This document shows positions 51,396 through 60,686 of a DNA stretch of 64,000 nt, piece after piece. The notes below the pieces were generated by a model that was not told the DNA's origin, ran no database searches, and was given only the letters and a program-made list of their open reading frames with translations. Each line of letters opens with the position of its first letter. Position 1 is the stretch's first letter. Source of the DNA: JANXSF01 sp043745195 (lineage in GTDB: Bacteria; Acidobacteriota; Terriglobia; Bryobacterales; Bryobacteraceae); the NCBI GenBank assembly GCA_043745195.1, contig JAYTTF010000095.1:1-64000 (forward strand), in the 5' to 3' direction. The position numbers were made by a program, and so were the translations under genes.

Positions 51396-52706
51396 AAGCA
51401 GCTCCAGCAATTCCTGATCGTCCTGCGGAAATACGGTTCGTAAATCCACCAGGATCTTGTTCTCTTCAATTCGTGCAACCACAGCCGGATCGCCTTTACC
51501 AAGCCACTTCTCCATAGATGTGGCTTTTCCATTTGGGATTACCAGTAACCAAGTGGGTAGCGATTGATCCGGTGTCGCCCCGCCCCCAATCACCGAACGG
51601 CCTTCTGAAACTTGCCAATCCGCCTGCGACGCTTTGGCCAGCATGGCTTCGGCGCGAACCTTGATTGCCTCTGCCGATAAACGGATCATCGCCAGCGCTG
51701 GTACCGCGTCATAGTCCTCAAACAATAAGGCCCGAAGTTTCCCGCCCAGCACTTCGGTTATTAATTTGTCCACGCGGAACGCCCTGAACATGGGGTTGCG
51801 GCGAATTCGTCCCACCAGCGTTTCGTCCCCGGAAATGAACCCCGCCTGGCACCCGCCCAATAACTTATCAGCACTGAATGAAACAATGTTCACACCGGCG
51901 GCAAGGCTTGCCCGCACCAACGGTTCCTTTACTCCAAACGCCTCAAGGTCCACCAGGCAACCGCTTCCCAGGTCCTCATACAGCGGGATATTGCATTCGC
52001 GCGAAAGTGCCGCCAGATCGGTAAGCGAAGGCTTAGCCGTGAAACCCTCAATATGAAAATTGCTGGGATGCACGCGCAGCAGCAAACGGGTTTCCGGAGT
52101 TATCGCTGAACGGTAATCCTCAATGCTGGTGCGGTTGGTTGTACCCACTTCTCGAATCGTCACGCCTGCCCGCCGCATAATATCGGGGATCCGAAAGCCG
52201 TCGCCGATTTCAATCAACTCCCCACGGCTGACAATCACCTCGCCCCCTGCTGCCAATTCGTGAAGCACCAGGTAGACTGCCGCCGCATTGTTGTTCACAA
52301 CAATCGACGGGCATTCCAGTAAGCGGTCCAGAGTCGCTGATAAGTGGACGTCGCGTTTCCCGCGGCGGCCCTGCGCCAAGTCATATTCCAAATTCGAATA
52401 GCCAGCCTGCACCGATACATTCCCCAGCGGGGCGCGGCCCAAGTTAGTATGCAGCACTACTCCAGTGGCATTGATCACACGCTTCAGGCTGGGCTTCGAT
52501 AGTTCGCCCAGCGCTGTTACCACCAAGCCTGGAATTGCCGTTACTTCCACCTCTTCGCCAGCAGCTAATCGTCGTCTGAAGCCATCCAAAATACGGCGAA
52601 TTTCCCCAGTCACCAAGCCGTGTGGCAATGCCCGAGTTTCATTCGGAAGTTGCCGCAGAACAGCATCTACCGCCGGAAGATTTCGCAATGAACCTGGGTT
52701 CTTCAC
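51360..52706 (-). CDS. selA: L-seryl-tRNA(Sec) selenium transferase
   Basis: 448 residues. It starts NPGSLRNLPAVDAVLRQ, the conserved SelA N-terminus, and has NATGVVLHTNLGRAPL near 80, YSNLEYDLAQGRRGKRD near 107, VNNNAAAVYLVLHELA near 138, SRGELIEIGDGFRIPDIM near 160, EVGTTNRTSIEDY near 186, LYEDLGSGCLVDL near 240 and the PLP Lys in SADKLLGGCQAG near 279. SelA converts Ser-tRNA(Sec) to Sec-tRNA(Sec) with selenophosphate. selB, selC and selD are not in the window, so a complete pathway cannot be confirmed. It starts 2 bases after the PIG-L gene, so it belongs to that operon, and its end overlaps efp by 36 bases. Confidence 0.9.
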   Translation of the reverse strand: MKNPGSLRNLPAVDAVLRQLPNETRALPHGLVTGEIRRILDGFRRRLAAGEEVEVTAIPGLVVTALGELSKPSLKRVINATGVVLHTNLGRAPLGNVSVQAGYSNLEYDLAQGRRGKRDVHLSATLDRLLECPSIVVNNNAAAVYLVLHELAAGGEVIVSRGELIEIGDGFRIPDIMRRAGVTIREVGTTNRTSIEDYRSAITPETRLLLRVHPSNFHIEGFTAKPSLTDLAALSRECNIPLYEDLGSGCLVDLEAFGVKEPLVRASLAAGVNIVSFSADKLLGGCQAGFISGDETLVGRIRRNPMFRAFRVDKLITEVLGGKLRALLFEDYDAVPALAMIRLSAEAIKVRAEAMLAKASQADWQVSEGRSVIGGGATPDQSLPTWLLVIPNGKATSMEKWLGKGDPAVVARIEENKILVDLRTVFPQDDQELLELLLSAFQVTSVRG

Positions 52707-52708
52707 GT

Positions 52709-53578
52709 TTATTTCAGCATTGGAAACAACGCCCGAATCTCTTGTTCCTTCGGTTGCCTGCCATACTCGCAGATTTCAAACGATTCCACAAAATCCACCG
52801 TCTCCGCCTTCGCCGCACCATACCATTTCACTAGCGAAGCCTTTACTAACGGGTCGATCGGCTGCTTCCGTGCACTTCGCAAATAAGCAAGCCGAGCTTT
52901 AGGATCAGCCGGCACTTTGTCCAATTGACCATCCACCCAAGGCAGCCACTCATAGAACTGCGACACATGCGCATCAAAGGCTGCTATTTTCTTGTCCAGT
53001 ACGTCGTCTATAGAAACCACAATGTCAGGCCGAAACGGTGCGGGTTTCTGAAAAATATCAAAATAGTAAAGGAACAATGGGTTTTTCTTAAGTGGAGGAA
53101 CATCGCTCACCACGTTTGGTACCACCACCATGTAGGCTGCATCCTGCACCAACACCCCGGTGTAACGGTGGTCCGGGTGATAGTCATTGGGGCGCGGCGC
53201 CACTACAATATCGGCATTCCATTGGCGAATGGCGCGGATAATCTGCTTGCGAATTTCCACCGTCGGCAGCAATTCTCCATCGTGGTTGTCCAGCACTTCA
53301 TATTCAGCAATGCCAACACGACGGGCCGATTCCTGTGTCTCAGCTTTACGCCGCATGGCCAACTGGCCGCCACCCATACTTTGATGCCCAGCGTCCCCGT
53401 TGGTTACGCTTAAGAATTTAACCTTGTGCCCCATCCGCGCAAATTGAGCGGCGGTGCCGGCGAACTTAATATCGCAATCATCAGGATGCGCTCCAATGGC
53501 GATAATTCGCAACGGCTCCTGGGCGAACAGGCCAGTAGATACGGCAATCAGAAAAATAGTTTGGACCAAGAATCTCAT
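52709..53578 (-). CDS. PIG-L family deacetylase with signal peptide
   Basis: 289 residues. A signal peptide (about 1-19) precedes the PIG-L zinc site: GAHPDDCDIKFAG near 28, NGDAGHQSMGG near 59, RRKAETQESARRVGI near 75, DNHDGELLPT near 96 and PNDYHPDHRYTGVLVQDA near 127. The HPDD and later HPDH provide the zinc ligands and catalytic Asp. Family members deacetylate GlcNAc-type sugar conjugates (GlcNAc-PI, mycothiol and bacillithiol precursors); a Tat/Sec-exported form suggests an extracytoplasmic glycan substrate. It overlaps the UPF0104 gene by 1 base and is followed by selA after 2 bases. Confidence 0.9.
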   Translation of the reverse strand: MRFLVQTIFLIAVSTGLFAQEPLRIIAIGAHPDDCDIKFAGTAAQFARMGHKVKFLSVTNGDAGHQSMGGGQLAMRRKAETQESARRVGIAEYEVLDNHDGELLPTVEIRKQIIRAIRQWNADIVVAPRPNDYHPDHRYTGVLVQDAAYMVVVPNVVSDVPPLKKNPLFLYYFDIFQKPAPFRPDIVVSIDDVLDKKIAAFDAHVSQFYEWLPWVDGQLDKVPADPKARLAYLRSARKQPIDPLVKASLVKWYGAAKAETVDFVESFEICEYGRQPKEQEIRALFPMLK

Positions 53579-54594
53579 TAGGGAATTATACGCGTGTTGG
53601 GACGGTGAAGCTCCCGGGCATCACGGCGAATATCGTCCAACCGCATGCGGGTGGCGATAAGAGCGATGAATCCGGCCATCCACAAGGGAATGGTAACTAC
53701 CACAAATAGCAGCGTCGCAAAGCCTGTTGCCGTCGCTCGGTTGATTCCCGATAGCGTGAGTCCAACAATCACCAGCGCCTGAAAAGATCCGATGTTTCCT
53801 GGAGCCTGCGGCGGAATGCTTCCCAGTCGCAACAACACCAATACCACCGCCGCAGCGCCAAACATGCGAGTGGAATCAAAATACCCGCACATCAGGAAAT
53901 AAATTGGCCCCATCTGCAATAGCAGGTAGAGCAAACTCAGAATCGCCGAATAGAAGAAAGAAGGTGAATTTCCCATCGCCTCCAGCGCGTCTGCCAGATG
54001 ATTCAGCCAGCGTTGCGTTGCATGCTCCGTCTCATCTTTCTGGTTCCGGCGCCTTGCCATTGTCACAAACATAGCAACGGCAATCAACAGCAGCATAGTT
54101 GCAAGTATCAAGCTGCCCATCAAAAAAATCCGCGGCACACGGATGGTTGTTGCAACCACGATAAAACCCAGAATCAACCAGACGCCATCGAAAAGCCTTT
54201 CAATCACTACCGATGAGAGTACGACGGGGAAATCCACGCCCGACCATCGGGATTGCAGAAAACAGCGGATCACCTCTCCTGGTTTGAAGGGTAGAATTTC
54301 ATTGGCAAACAGTCCGATATAAATTGCCTGAACTGTCTTTCGGATTGGCATTGCCGCAACTGGACTCAGCAGTAGATTCCATCTCCAACCCTGTACGACG
54401 TAGACGGCGATGTCACAGGCAACAGCAGCAAGGACCCAATACCACTCGGTGCCCCGAATGAGTGCCCATTCTTCTTTCCAATTTGTCCCTTTGTATACCC
54501 AGATCAGGCAGGCAATGGAAACAGCGTAACCAATTGCGGGCCATAACCAGGAAGGGACACCCTGACCTTTAGTCCTTCGCTGTTCCAATTCCAT
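53578..54594 (-). CDS. UPF0104/lysylphosphatidylglycerol-synthase-TM family membrane protein
   Basis: 338 residues with eight or so hydrophobic helices. The conserved UPF0104 elements are WRWNLLLSPVAAMPIRKTVQAIYIGLFANEILPFKPGEVIRCF (in part, about 70-115; the N-E-x-LPF-x-GE motif is diagnostic), VVIERLFDGVWLI near 128 and GSIPPQAPGNIGSFQALVIVGL near 255. These proteins are flippase-like and are often encoded in surface glycan clusters. It is 40 bases from the epimerase gene, so it may transport a lipid-linked sugar made by the upstream genes. Confidence 0.85.
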   Translation of the reverse strand: MELEQRRTKGQGVPSWLWPAIGYAVSIACLIWVYKGTNWKEEWALIRGTEWYWVLAAVACDIAVYVVQGWRWNLLLSPVAAMPIRKTVQAIYIGLFANEILPFKPGEVIRCFLQSRWSGVDFPVVLSSVVIERLFDGVWLILGFIVVATTIRVPRIFLMGSLILATMLLLIAVAMFVTMARRRNQKDETEHATQRWLNHLADALEAMGNSPSFFYSAILSLLYLLLQMGPIYFLMCGYFDSTRMFGAAAVVLVLLRLGSIPPQAPGNIGSFQALVIVGLTLSGINRATATGFATLLFVVVTIPLWMAGFIALIATRMRLDDIRRDARELHRPNTRIIP

Positions 54595-54633
54595 GCACCC
54601 TCATGATAGCGAACCAGTAATGACGCAGTTATT

Positions 54634-55500
54634 TCAAACTGATTTGGTTTTGGGGAAAGTTGCAATGATCTCAGCCAGCCCCTCTTCCAGTGGCATGCTC
54701 GGCTTCCACTGCAGCAGCTCCGCCGCCCGGCTGATATCAGCAAACAAGTCCAGCACTTCGTTCGGCCGTGGGGTGTTCGTTGATGTTAATGGCTTGGCTT
54801 GCCCAATAATCTGGTTCACCAGATTGCCCAACTCTTCCACACTTATTGAATGGCCGCTCCCGGCATTGAACACACCAATTGCGCTGCTATCATCCAACAC
54901 TTTTTCAATCAGACTTACAAGGTCGTTGACATGCAGATAGTCGCGCTTCGGACGGAGATCCATTAGTTGAATAGCAGGCTTGCTGGGATCAAGCGCCTGA
55001 CTGATAATTTCCGGGATCAGGAAGTAAGGCTCCTGCCCGGGGCCGTAGATATTGAAAGGGCGCAGAATCACTTGCTGTACTCCAAAGAAACGCTCATAGG
55101 ATGTCACCAAATCCTCGCACATCAGCTTGGTGTGACCATAGGGATTGAATGCTTCCAGCGGATGGGCTTCGGTAATGGGCAGGAACTGCGGACGCCCATA
55201 AACATAAGAGCTGATGAAAATCATCCGCGCCTTTTGCCGTCTGCAAAATTCCAGTACGTTGGCCGTACCCAAAACGTTCACTTCATAAAATCCCAAAGGA
55301 GCATTCCAGCTTTCCGGAACAAATGTTTTGGCGGCCAGATGCACCACCTGTCGAACATTGGGGAAATCAAGATTGGCCCGGGCAATGTCACCCTGTTGGT
55401 GCGTCCAAAGCTGCGTCTTGATGCCTCGCAAACGCAACGCAGCGTCTAAGTGGCGGCCCACAAAACCACCGGCCCCAGTGATCAGAATTTCATCGGACAT
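54634..55500 (-). CDS. NAD(P)-dependent sugar epimerase/reductase (RMD-like)
   Basis: 288 residues from the ATG at 55500 (the reading extends to 55536). Rossmann motif LITGAGGFVGRHLDAALRL near 5, HLAAKTFVPESW near 58, the catalytic Tyr-Lys pair in YGHTKLM near 128, RPFNIYGPGQ near 155 and PKRDYLHVNDLVSLIEKVL near 195. This extended SDR type includes GDP-4-keto-6-deoxymannose reductase. With the upstream GMD-like gene and nucleotidyltransferase this would make GDP-rhamnose or a related sugar; substrate is not certain. It overlaps the nucleotidyltransferase gene by 11 bases. Confidence 0.82.
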   Translation of the reverse strand: MSDEILITGAGGFVGRHLDAALRLRGIKTQLWTHQQGDIARANLDFPNVRQVVHLAAKTFVPESWNAPLGFYEVNVLGTANVLEFCRRQKARMIFISSYVYGRPQFLPITEAHPLEAFNPYGHTKLMCEDLVTSYERFFGVQQVILRPFNIYGPGQEPYFLIPEIISQALDPSKPAIQLMDLRPKRDYLHVNDLVSLIEKVLDDSSAIGVFNAGSGHSISVEELGNLVNQIIGQAKPLTSTNTPRPNEVLDLFADISRAAELLQWKPSMPLEEGLAEIIATFPKTKSV

Positions 55501-56209
55501 CGCGCAGCAGGAAAGGCCGTTTTTCGTCAAATTCATCGATGGCTTTCATGTAGTCATCCACGCGGCCAATGTCCAGCCAATAGCCGTCAAACGGATTGAC
55601 ATTCACCGGAAGACCCTTTTTTAGAAAATCCGTCATCAGATGATCGAACCCATATTTCACGCCAACAGGAACGTGATCCAATACTTTGCGGTTCAGAATG
55701 TAGACACCCATGCTCACCAAATAATTCAGCACAGGCTTTTCCTGAAAGCCCGTCAGATTCTTGTTGTCATTGATTTCCAACACCCCGTAATCAACCATGT
55801 GCTTGCGCCGTGATGCAGCGATTGTGAACAGTCGCTGATTCTCAACATGTTCCTGGTACACTTTCTCCAAATCCAGATCAGTCAGCACATCGCCGTTCAT
55901 CAGAATAAAATCGTCCGGCAAATCCGGGATCAATTTCAGCGGACCCACAGTGCTTAGCGGACGATCTTCCAGCGAATAATCAATCTTGATTTTCCACTTC
56001 GATCCATCGCCGCAAAACGCCCGTATGATTTCCGCCTGATGATTCACAGCCAACGTAACATGGTCAAAGCCGAAAAAGCCCAATTGACGCAGAATCACTT
56101 CCAAAATGGGGTAATCCCCAATCGGCATCAAAGGTTTTGGCAGAACCGTGGTGTAAGGTCGCAGGCGTGTACCAAGTCCCCCGGCCAATACTACGGCGCG
56201 TTTAGACAT
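55490..56209 (-). CDS. Sugar-1-phosphate nucleotidyltransferase (GDP-mannose pyrophosphorylase-like)
   Basis: 239 residues. The nucleotidyltransferase signature VVLAGGLGTRLRPYTTVLPKPLMPIGDYPI in part, at 5-33, carries the GGxGxRLxP loop and the KP Lys. Later motifs are VNHQAEIIRAFCGDG near 58, FILMNGDVLTDLD near 98 (metal Asp) and GYWLDIGRVDDYMKAIDEF near 210. It activates a hexose-1-phosphate to an NDP sugar, most probably GDP-mannose type given the GMD-like neighbour. It overlaps its neighbours by 8 and 11 bases. Confidence 0.87.
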   Translation of the reverse strand: MSKRAVVLAGGLGTRLRPYTTVLPKPLMPIGDYPILEVILRQLGFFGFDHVTLAVNHQAEIIRAFCGDGSKWKIKIDYSLEDRPLSTVGPLKLIPDLPDDFILMNGDVLTDLDLEKVYQEHVENQRLFTIAASRRKHMVDYGVLEINDNKNLTGFQEKPVLNYLVSMGVYILNRKVLDHVPVGVKYGFDHLMTDFLKKGLPVNVNPFDGYWLDIGRVDDYMKAIDEFDEKRPFLLRDVR

Positions 56210-57197
56210 TGTAGATGCCCTGTTTGTACTTGCTCAAATTCTTCGGCTCCTGAAACCAGGCAGCCGTTCTTCGCAAGCCTTCTTCCAAACTCACCGAAGG
56301 TTCAAACCCTGTGGCATTCTTCAGCTTGCTGTTTTCACACCACAATCGAAATACTTCGCTTGCATCCGGACGAATGCGCTGCGGATCCTGAATTACCCGC
56401 ACTGGACGATCCATCACCTTGGCAACCAATTCCACCATATCGCTTACTGATATTTCAAAGCCGGAACCAATGTGGAAAACCTCACCGGTCCCCTTTTCCA
56501 TTTCCGCCAGTGAGATGAAGCCGCGGCAAGTGTCCTCAACGAATGTGAAATCGCGAGTGGATTTCAATTCCCCTAACTTGATTTCTTCCATGCCTGATGC
56601 CACTTGGCTGATTACCGTTGGGATCACCGCGCGTGCCGATTGCCTTGGCCCATAAACATTGAACGGACGCGCAATCACCACCGGCAACTCAAACGCATAA
56701 AAGAAACTCATCGCCACCGCGTCAGAGGCAATCTTGGTTGCACTATATGGCGATTGCGCGTTCAGGGAATGCTTTTCATCAATCGGAACGTACTGCGCCG
56801 TTCCGTAGACTTCGCTAGTGGAGGTTTGAATAAAACGCTTCACCCCACTACGTTGCGCCGCCTGGCACATATAGAGTGTGCCCTTAACGTTCGTATCCAC
56901 ATAGCTATCCGGAGCTTTATAGGAATACGGAATAGGGATCAACGCCGCCAAGTGAAAAACGGTCTCAATATCTTTGGTGAGATCCAGGCAGAAATGTGCG
57001 TCACGGATGTCACCGCTTACCACTTCCACCTGATCCAGATAAGGAGAATCCTCCAGCCAGCCCCAGAAATTGAACGAATTGTATTGCACCAGCGCTCGCA
57101 CCCGGGCACCCTGCGCCACCAGCATTTCCACCAAGTGTGATCCGATGAATCCATCCGCACCGGTCACTAATACTTTTTGATTTTTTATGTTTGCCAT
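56202..57197 (-). CDS. NAD-dependent epimerase/dehydratase (GDP-mannose 4,6-dehydratase-like)
   Basis: 331 residues from the ATG at 57197, 23 bases past the glycosyltransferase stop; a TTG at 57224 gives a longer reading. Motifs: VLVTGADGFIGSHLVEML near 9, VVSGDIRDAHFCLDLTKDIETVFHLAALIPIPYSYKAPDSYVDTNVKGTL (in part, 60-110), STSEVYGTAQY near 122 with the catalytic region, YSATKIASD near 145 (Tyr-x3-Lys), RPFNVYGPRQSARAVIP near 170 and DFTFVEDTCRGF near 200. It is the first sugar-nucleotide gene after the glycosyltransferase. UDP- or GDP-sugar dehydratase cannot be told apart by eye. Confidence 0.85.
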   Translation of the reverse strand: MANIKNQKVLVTGADGFIGSHLVEMLVAQGARVRALVQYNSFNFWGWLEDSPYLDQVEVVSGDIRDAHFCLDLTKDIETVFHLAALIPIPYSYKAPDSYVDTNVKGTLYMCQAAQRSGVKRFIQTSTSEVYGTAQYVPIDEKHSLNAQSPYSATKIASDAVAMSFFYAFELPVVIARPFNVYGPRQSARAVIPTVISQVASGMEEIKLGELKSTRDFTFVEDTCRGFISLAEMEKGTGEVFHIGSGFEISVSDMVELVAKVMDRPVRVIQDPQRIRPDASEVFRLWCENSKLKNATGFEPSVSLEEGLRRTAAWFQEPKNLSKYKQGIYNV

Positions 57198-57220
57198 AAT
57201 TCTCGTTTTTTTGAAATCAA

Positions 57221-58426
57221 TCAAGTCGGCAATGCCGCAAGTCTGCGTCGCAGAACTTCACTAAATTGCGCTGTATTCTTTTCCATATCGTAAGCGCGCA
57301 AAACTTTTTCACGGGCCAATTCGCCCATCCGCCGCCGGCCCGCAGGATCGGCAATCAAACGCCGCATCACGCTTACTAATGCTTCTTCGTCAGCAGGGGT
57401 GTAAAGCCACCCGTTTTTCTCCTCTTCGACAAGTTCCGGAATTCCAGTAATGCGGGGCGCTACACACGGAATAGCCATCGCCATCGCTTCCATCAAAACC
57501 ACTGGAATGCCTTCGGAAAGACTTGTCAATACAAAAACATCCGCCTCAGAATAAAGGGTCATCAGTCTCTCGCGCGTAACGCGGCCCTCAAAGGAAACGG
57601 TGCCCATTAGATTCAATCGTTTCGCTTCGGCCTCCAGTTCTGCACGATCCGGTCCATCGCCAATGATCACCAGCCGCGCAGGCGCAGCCAACTTTGCCAT
57701 GGCCCTTAGCAATAGAAACTGACCCTTTTCCGGCGACAGCCGCCCCACCGTGATTAAGCAAACTTTGGCATTGTCGCGGAATGGCCGTGCCTGATAATCG
57801 GCTACCTCGATTCCAAGAGGCACATGGTCCAGCTTGTCCCAGTTCTTACGTGAACTGGCCAACATTAATTCGTTCACGCCATGCTGACTGACAGAACGTA
57901 AGAAGGTTGCCGCCTGGATCTTATCGCTTAAATAAGATCCCTTTGGATCGTAGAGTTCACCATAACCGTAGACTCCAATGGACATCGTTATAGCCGGAAA
58001 ACAGCGGCATGCCAGGTAAGTCACAGTGGATGTGAAGCTGGCATGAACGTGCGTTAAGCCATGCTCCTTCATCCATTGCCCTACCATCAGCCCCTCCAAC
58101 CAATAGAATATGTGATGGGCTCGTCTTTTGAAGGACCCGGCACCCATTCGCCAAGCCGTGAAAAACGATCCGAAGAAACCGCCCGGCTGAGTGAACAGAA
58201 CTTTCAGCATCCACCACAGAATGGTTGTTAACGGTGTAGCCTTCACAAACCAAGTTCGTTTCGCCTCAGCAAGTTCTTCCGCACTCAACTCATTAAATGG
58301 ACGATCCGCGTTCGAGATAGATGCCGTTTCAATCTTCCATCCCAAACGGCGAAGGTACGATATCTCCGCCAGCAAATAGTTGTGGTGGACAGCAGGATAA
58401 ATCCCAATCAAGTAGAGGATGTGCAA
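57221..58426 (-). CDS. Glycosyltransferase family 4
   Basis: 401 residues from the TTG at 58426, chosen because AGGAG lies 5 bases upstream; other readings start further out without a ribosome site. GT-B fold: N-terminal LYLIGIYPAVHHNYLLAEI near 4, then the C-terminal GT4 domain with LITVGRLSPEKGQFLLLRAM near 222, LVIIGDGPDRAELE near 248, VSFEGRVTRERLMTLYSEADVFVLTSLSEGIPVVLMEAMAM in part near 268-310 (the E-x7-E retaining motif is EGIPVVLME), and IPELVEEEKNGWLYTP near 320. It transfers a sugar to a lipid or glycan acceptor. It leads the operon that runs to selA. Confidence 0.9.
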   Translation of the reverse strand: MHILYLIGIYPAVHHNYLLAEISYLRRLGWKIETASISNADRPFNELSAEELAEAKRTWFVKATPLTTILWWMLKVLFTQPGGFFGSFFTAWRMGAGSFKRRAHHIFYWLEGLMVGQWMKEHGLTHVHASFTSTVTYLACRCFPAITMSIGVYGYGELYDPKGSYLSDKIQAATFLRSVSQHGVNELMLASSRKNWDKLDHVPLGIEVADYQARPFRDNAKVCLITVGRLSPEKGQFLLLRAMAKLAAPARLVIIGDGPDRAELEAEAKRLNLMGTVSFEGRVTRERLMTLYSEADVFVLTSLSEGIPVVLMEAMAMAIPCVAPRITGIPELVEEEKNGWLYTPADEEALVSVMRRLIADPAGRRRMGELAREKVLRAYDMEKNTAQFSEVLRRRLAALPT

Positions 58427-58598
58427 CCAGTCTCCTGTGCCACTGGAAGGCCGCAAGTTGCCGGCAGAATTCCCGAGGTTTGGTCGGCGTTGATTCTCCG
58501 CCTTTCCTTAGCCATTTTGACACGGATTTTCCCCTTGCTGCAAGCATCTAGGGGGTTTAACTGAGTCTCTAATTCCGCCAACAGGCAGTTGGGGTTAG

Positions 58599-60620
58599 TT
58601 ACCGAGCGACGCCATAGACGCGGAGACGAACGTTGTCGATCTTGCCAACAATGCCGTTCTTCTTTAGGTCGCCGACGATAAATTTCCACTTACCCGTAGA
58701 CGTTTCGCCCCAATGCATGACCGAAGTAAAAGTGTAGTTATTGAAGTCGGCGTTTTCGTCGTTCGGTCTTGTGGGCACTTCACTGGTCATGCCGGAAGGA
58801 GAGACCAGTTGGAAGGCAAGATCCCCACGTTTGGCGTGTTTCACGTTGAAACTGATTTCGACGTGCTCCACCCGGAGACGGGAGGTGGATAGGTCGAACT
58901 CAGTAGTAACGAATTCGCTTTCGCTAATGTCGGCACTACCAACAATTTCGGAATCGTTCACCAGTAAAGTGCCCAGGTTGGTCCAACTGCCGGCCAATGC
59001 AAGGGCAGCGCTGACGTTGATCACACCCGCTCCGAACGAGTGGCTGAGGAGGAAATCGCCCCCGTTCTTTACGAACGGGCTGTCGCCTTCCAGCCCTTCG
59101 GCGTTTGCGGTACGCATGAGGATCTCCTTCACGTCGCGATACCCTAGCTTTGGATTGCGTTCCAACAATAGAGCGGCAGCACCAGAAACCTGGGGGGCCG
59201 CTGCGGAGGTCCCATTGAAAGCATCGGTGTAATTCATCGGCGCTTGCGAGGTGGGGAATTCTTTTGCCTTAATGTCAAAGGCCCCCTGACCCATATTGTT
59301 AACAGACCACATCATTTCGGGCGGTGCGGACTCACCTCCGAAAGCGGAGACCGCAACTCCAACGCCGCTTTCCGAATAAGAACTCTGCTTACCAAGACGG
59401 TTAACCGCACCGACCGCGATGCCAAAACGCGAAGACGAGAATCCATCGTAGCTCTGATTATCACCTTTTTCGCGGCCGTTTCCGGCCGAAATTACGAAGA
59501 CGGTGCCAAGGCCATCGCGATTCTTGGTGGCACCATTCGCGAGGCCAGCCAATTGCAGCGAACTGATCCGGCCATCGGACATACCGTCGTCGACGGGACC
59601 CCAGCTATTGCTGGATACGTGGGTGATGATTCCTTCCGGCTGCCAAGCCATCGCCTTCGCATTGGAATCTTCGGCTGAATCGCCCGCGATCAGGCGAATG
59701 CCCATTAAGCCCACTTCCGGTGCAACACCGATTACACCGATGTTGTTAAAGCCAACTGCTCCGGCCAAGCCAGCGCAACTGGTGCCGTGGCTGTCCTCGG
59801 CTTTGCCGGGTGAGGGGTCTTCGGCGGGGCCGCCATTAAAGTTCGCGTGCAGACCCTGACCCAGGGCATAGGCATTTGCAGAAAGGTCTTCATGCTTAAT
59901 GTCCAGTCCGTCGTCAACAATGGTCATGTTGATGCCTTTGCCAGTGGCAATGTCCCATGCATTCCGCATGGAGAGGTTAAAGGCCGTGCTTTGGAGGTGC
60001 CACTGGCGCGGGTAAAGTGGGTCGGTCGGCACCCGCTGCAGAGTTTGACGCTTCTCCATTACCTGGGAAAAGACGGGTGAAAATTCAAAACCGCCTTGGC
60101 GGGAGAGCCAATCGGCGGCGTCAAGTGCCGCGAAGGGGTCGGCATAGGAGACTAGGACCCAGCCTTCGACGAATGATTTTTCAAAGGCGAGCGGTTGGGT
60201 GCGAGCCAGAGCGGAGGTATTGCCAAGTTCCATCCGAACATGCAGCTTCGCGGTCATGACTCGACGCGCAATGCCAAGTCTGCGTTCGCGCTCAGCGAGG
60301 GGGAGCGCAGCGAGGCGCTCGGCCGAAGGGAGGTCACTAGTGTAGTAAAGGACGGGAGCGAGGGCACTGCGATCCTGTGCCCAGTTGGCCTGAGCGAAAC
60401 GACGCGATGATTGGTTGCCGAGACGCACGACGTCGCCGCTGCCCCATTTTTGGCCCTTAGCGGCGGAATTGATACCCCGACCACTGCGGCTGAATACTTC
60501 GTCTTCGGCCAAACGAAGGGTTAGGGGGCGACCACCATCCGAAAAATGATACTCGGTTTGGGCCAGGAGCGCGAGCGAGGCGAATTGCCCCAGTATGATA
60601 GCTGAGAGGAATAATCTCAT
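58599..60620 (-). CDS. Secreted S8 subtilisin/kexin-like peptidase with P-domain
   Basis: 673 residues from the ATG at 60620. A signal peptide (about 1-22) and a propeptide (about 25-195) precede the S8 domain: Asp in IVDDGLDIKHEDL near 235, His in HGTSCAGLAGAVG near 274, Asn in the oxyanion NSWGPVDDG region near 350, Ser in GTSAAAPQVSGAAALLL near 470. The C-terminal P-domain (about 540-670) holds FDLSTSRLRVEHVEISFNVKH, RGDLAFQLVSPSGM and ENADFNNYTFTSVMHWGETSTGKWKFIV in part; P-domains stabilise kexins and bacterial homologues. It stands alone, 172 bases from the glycosyltransferase operon start, and is followed on the same strand by no close gene. Confidence 0.92.
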   Translation of the reverse strand: MRLFLSAIILGQFASLALLAQTEYHFSDGGRPLTLRLAEDEVFSRSGRGINSAAKGQKWGSGDVVRLGNQSSRRFAQANWAQDRSALAPVLYYTSDLPSAERLAALPLAERERRLGIARRVMTAKLHVRMELGNTSALARTQPLAFEKSFVEGWVLVSYADPFAALDAADWLSRQGGFEFSPVFSQVMEKRQTLQRVPTDPLYPRQWHLQSTAFNLSMRNAWDIATGKGINMTIVDDGLDIKHEDLSANAYALGQGLHANFNGGPAEDPSPGKAEDSHGTSCAGLAGAVGFNNIGVIGVAPEVGLMGIRLIAGDSAEDSNAKAMAWQPEGIITHVSSNSWGPVDDGMSDGRISSLQLAGLANGATKNRDGLGTVFVISAGNGREKGDNQSYDGFSSSRFGIAVGAVNRLGKQSSYSESGVGVAVSAFGGESAPPEMMWSVNNMGQGAFDIKAKEFPTSQAPMNYTDAFNGTSAAAPQVSGAAALLLERNPKLGYRDVKEILMRTANAEGLEGDSPFVKNGGDFLLSHSFGAGVINVSAALALAGSWTNLGTLLVNDSEIVGSADISESEFVTTEFDLSTSRLRVEHVEISFNVKHAKRGDLAFQLVSPSGMTSEVPTRPNDENADFNNYTFTSVMHWGETSTGKWKFIVGDLKKNGIVGKIDNVRLRVYGVAR

Positions 60621-60686
60621 TATGTCCATTATTATAGACAACTTATGAGCTTACTGGCAATTCCCCCGCGAGTTTGACTTCTGGTT

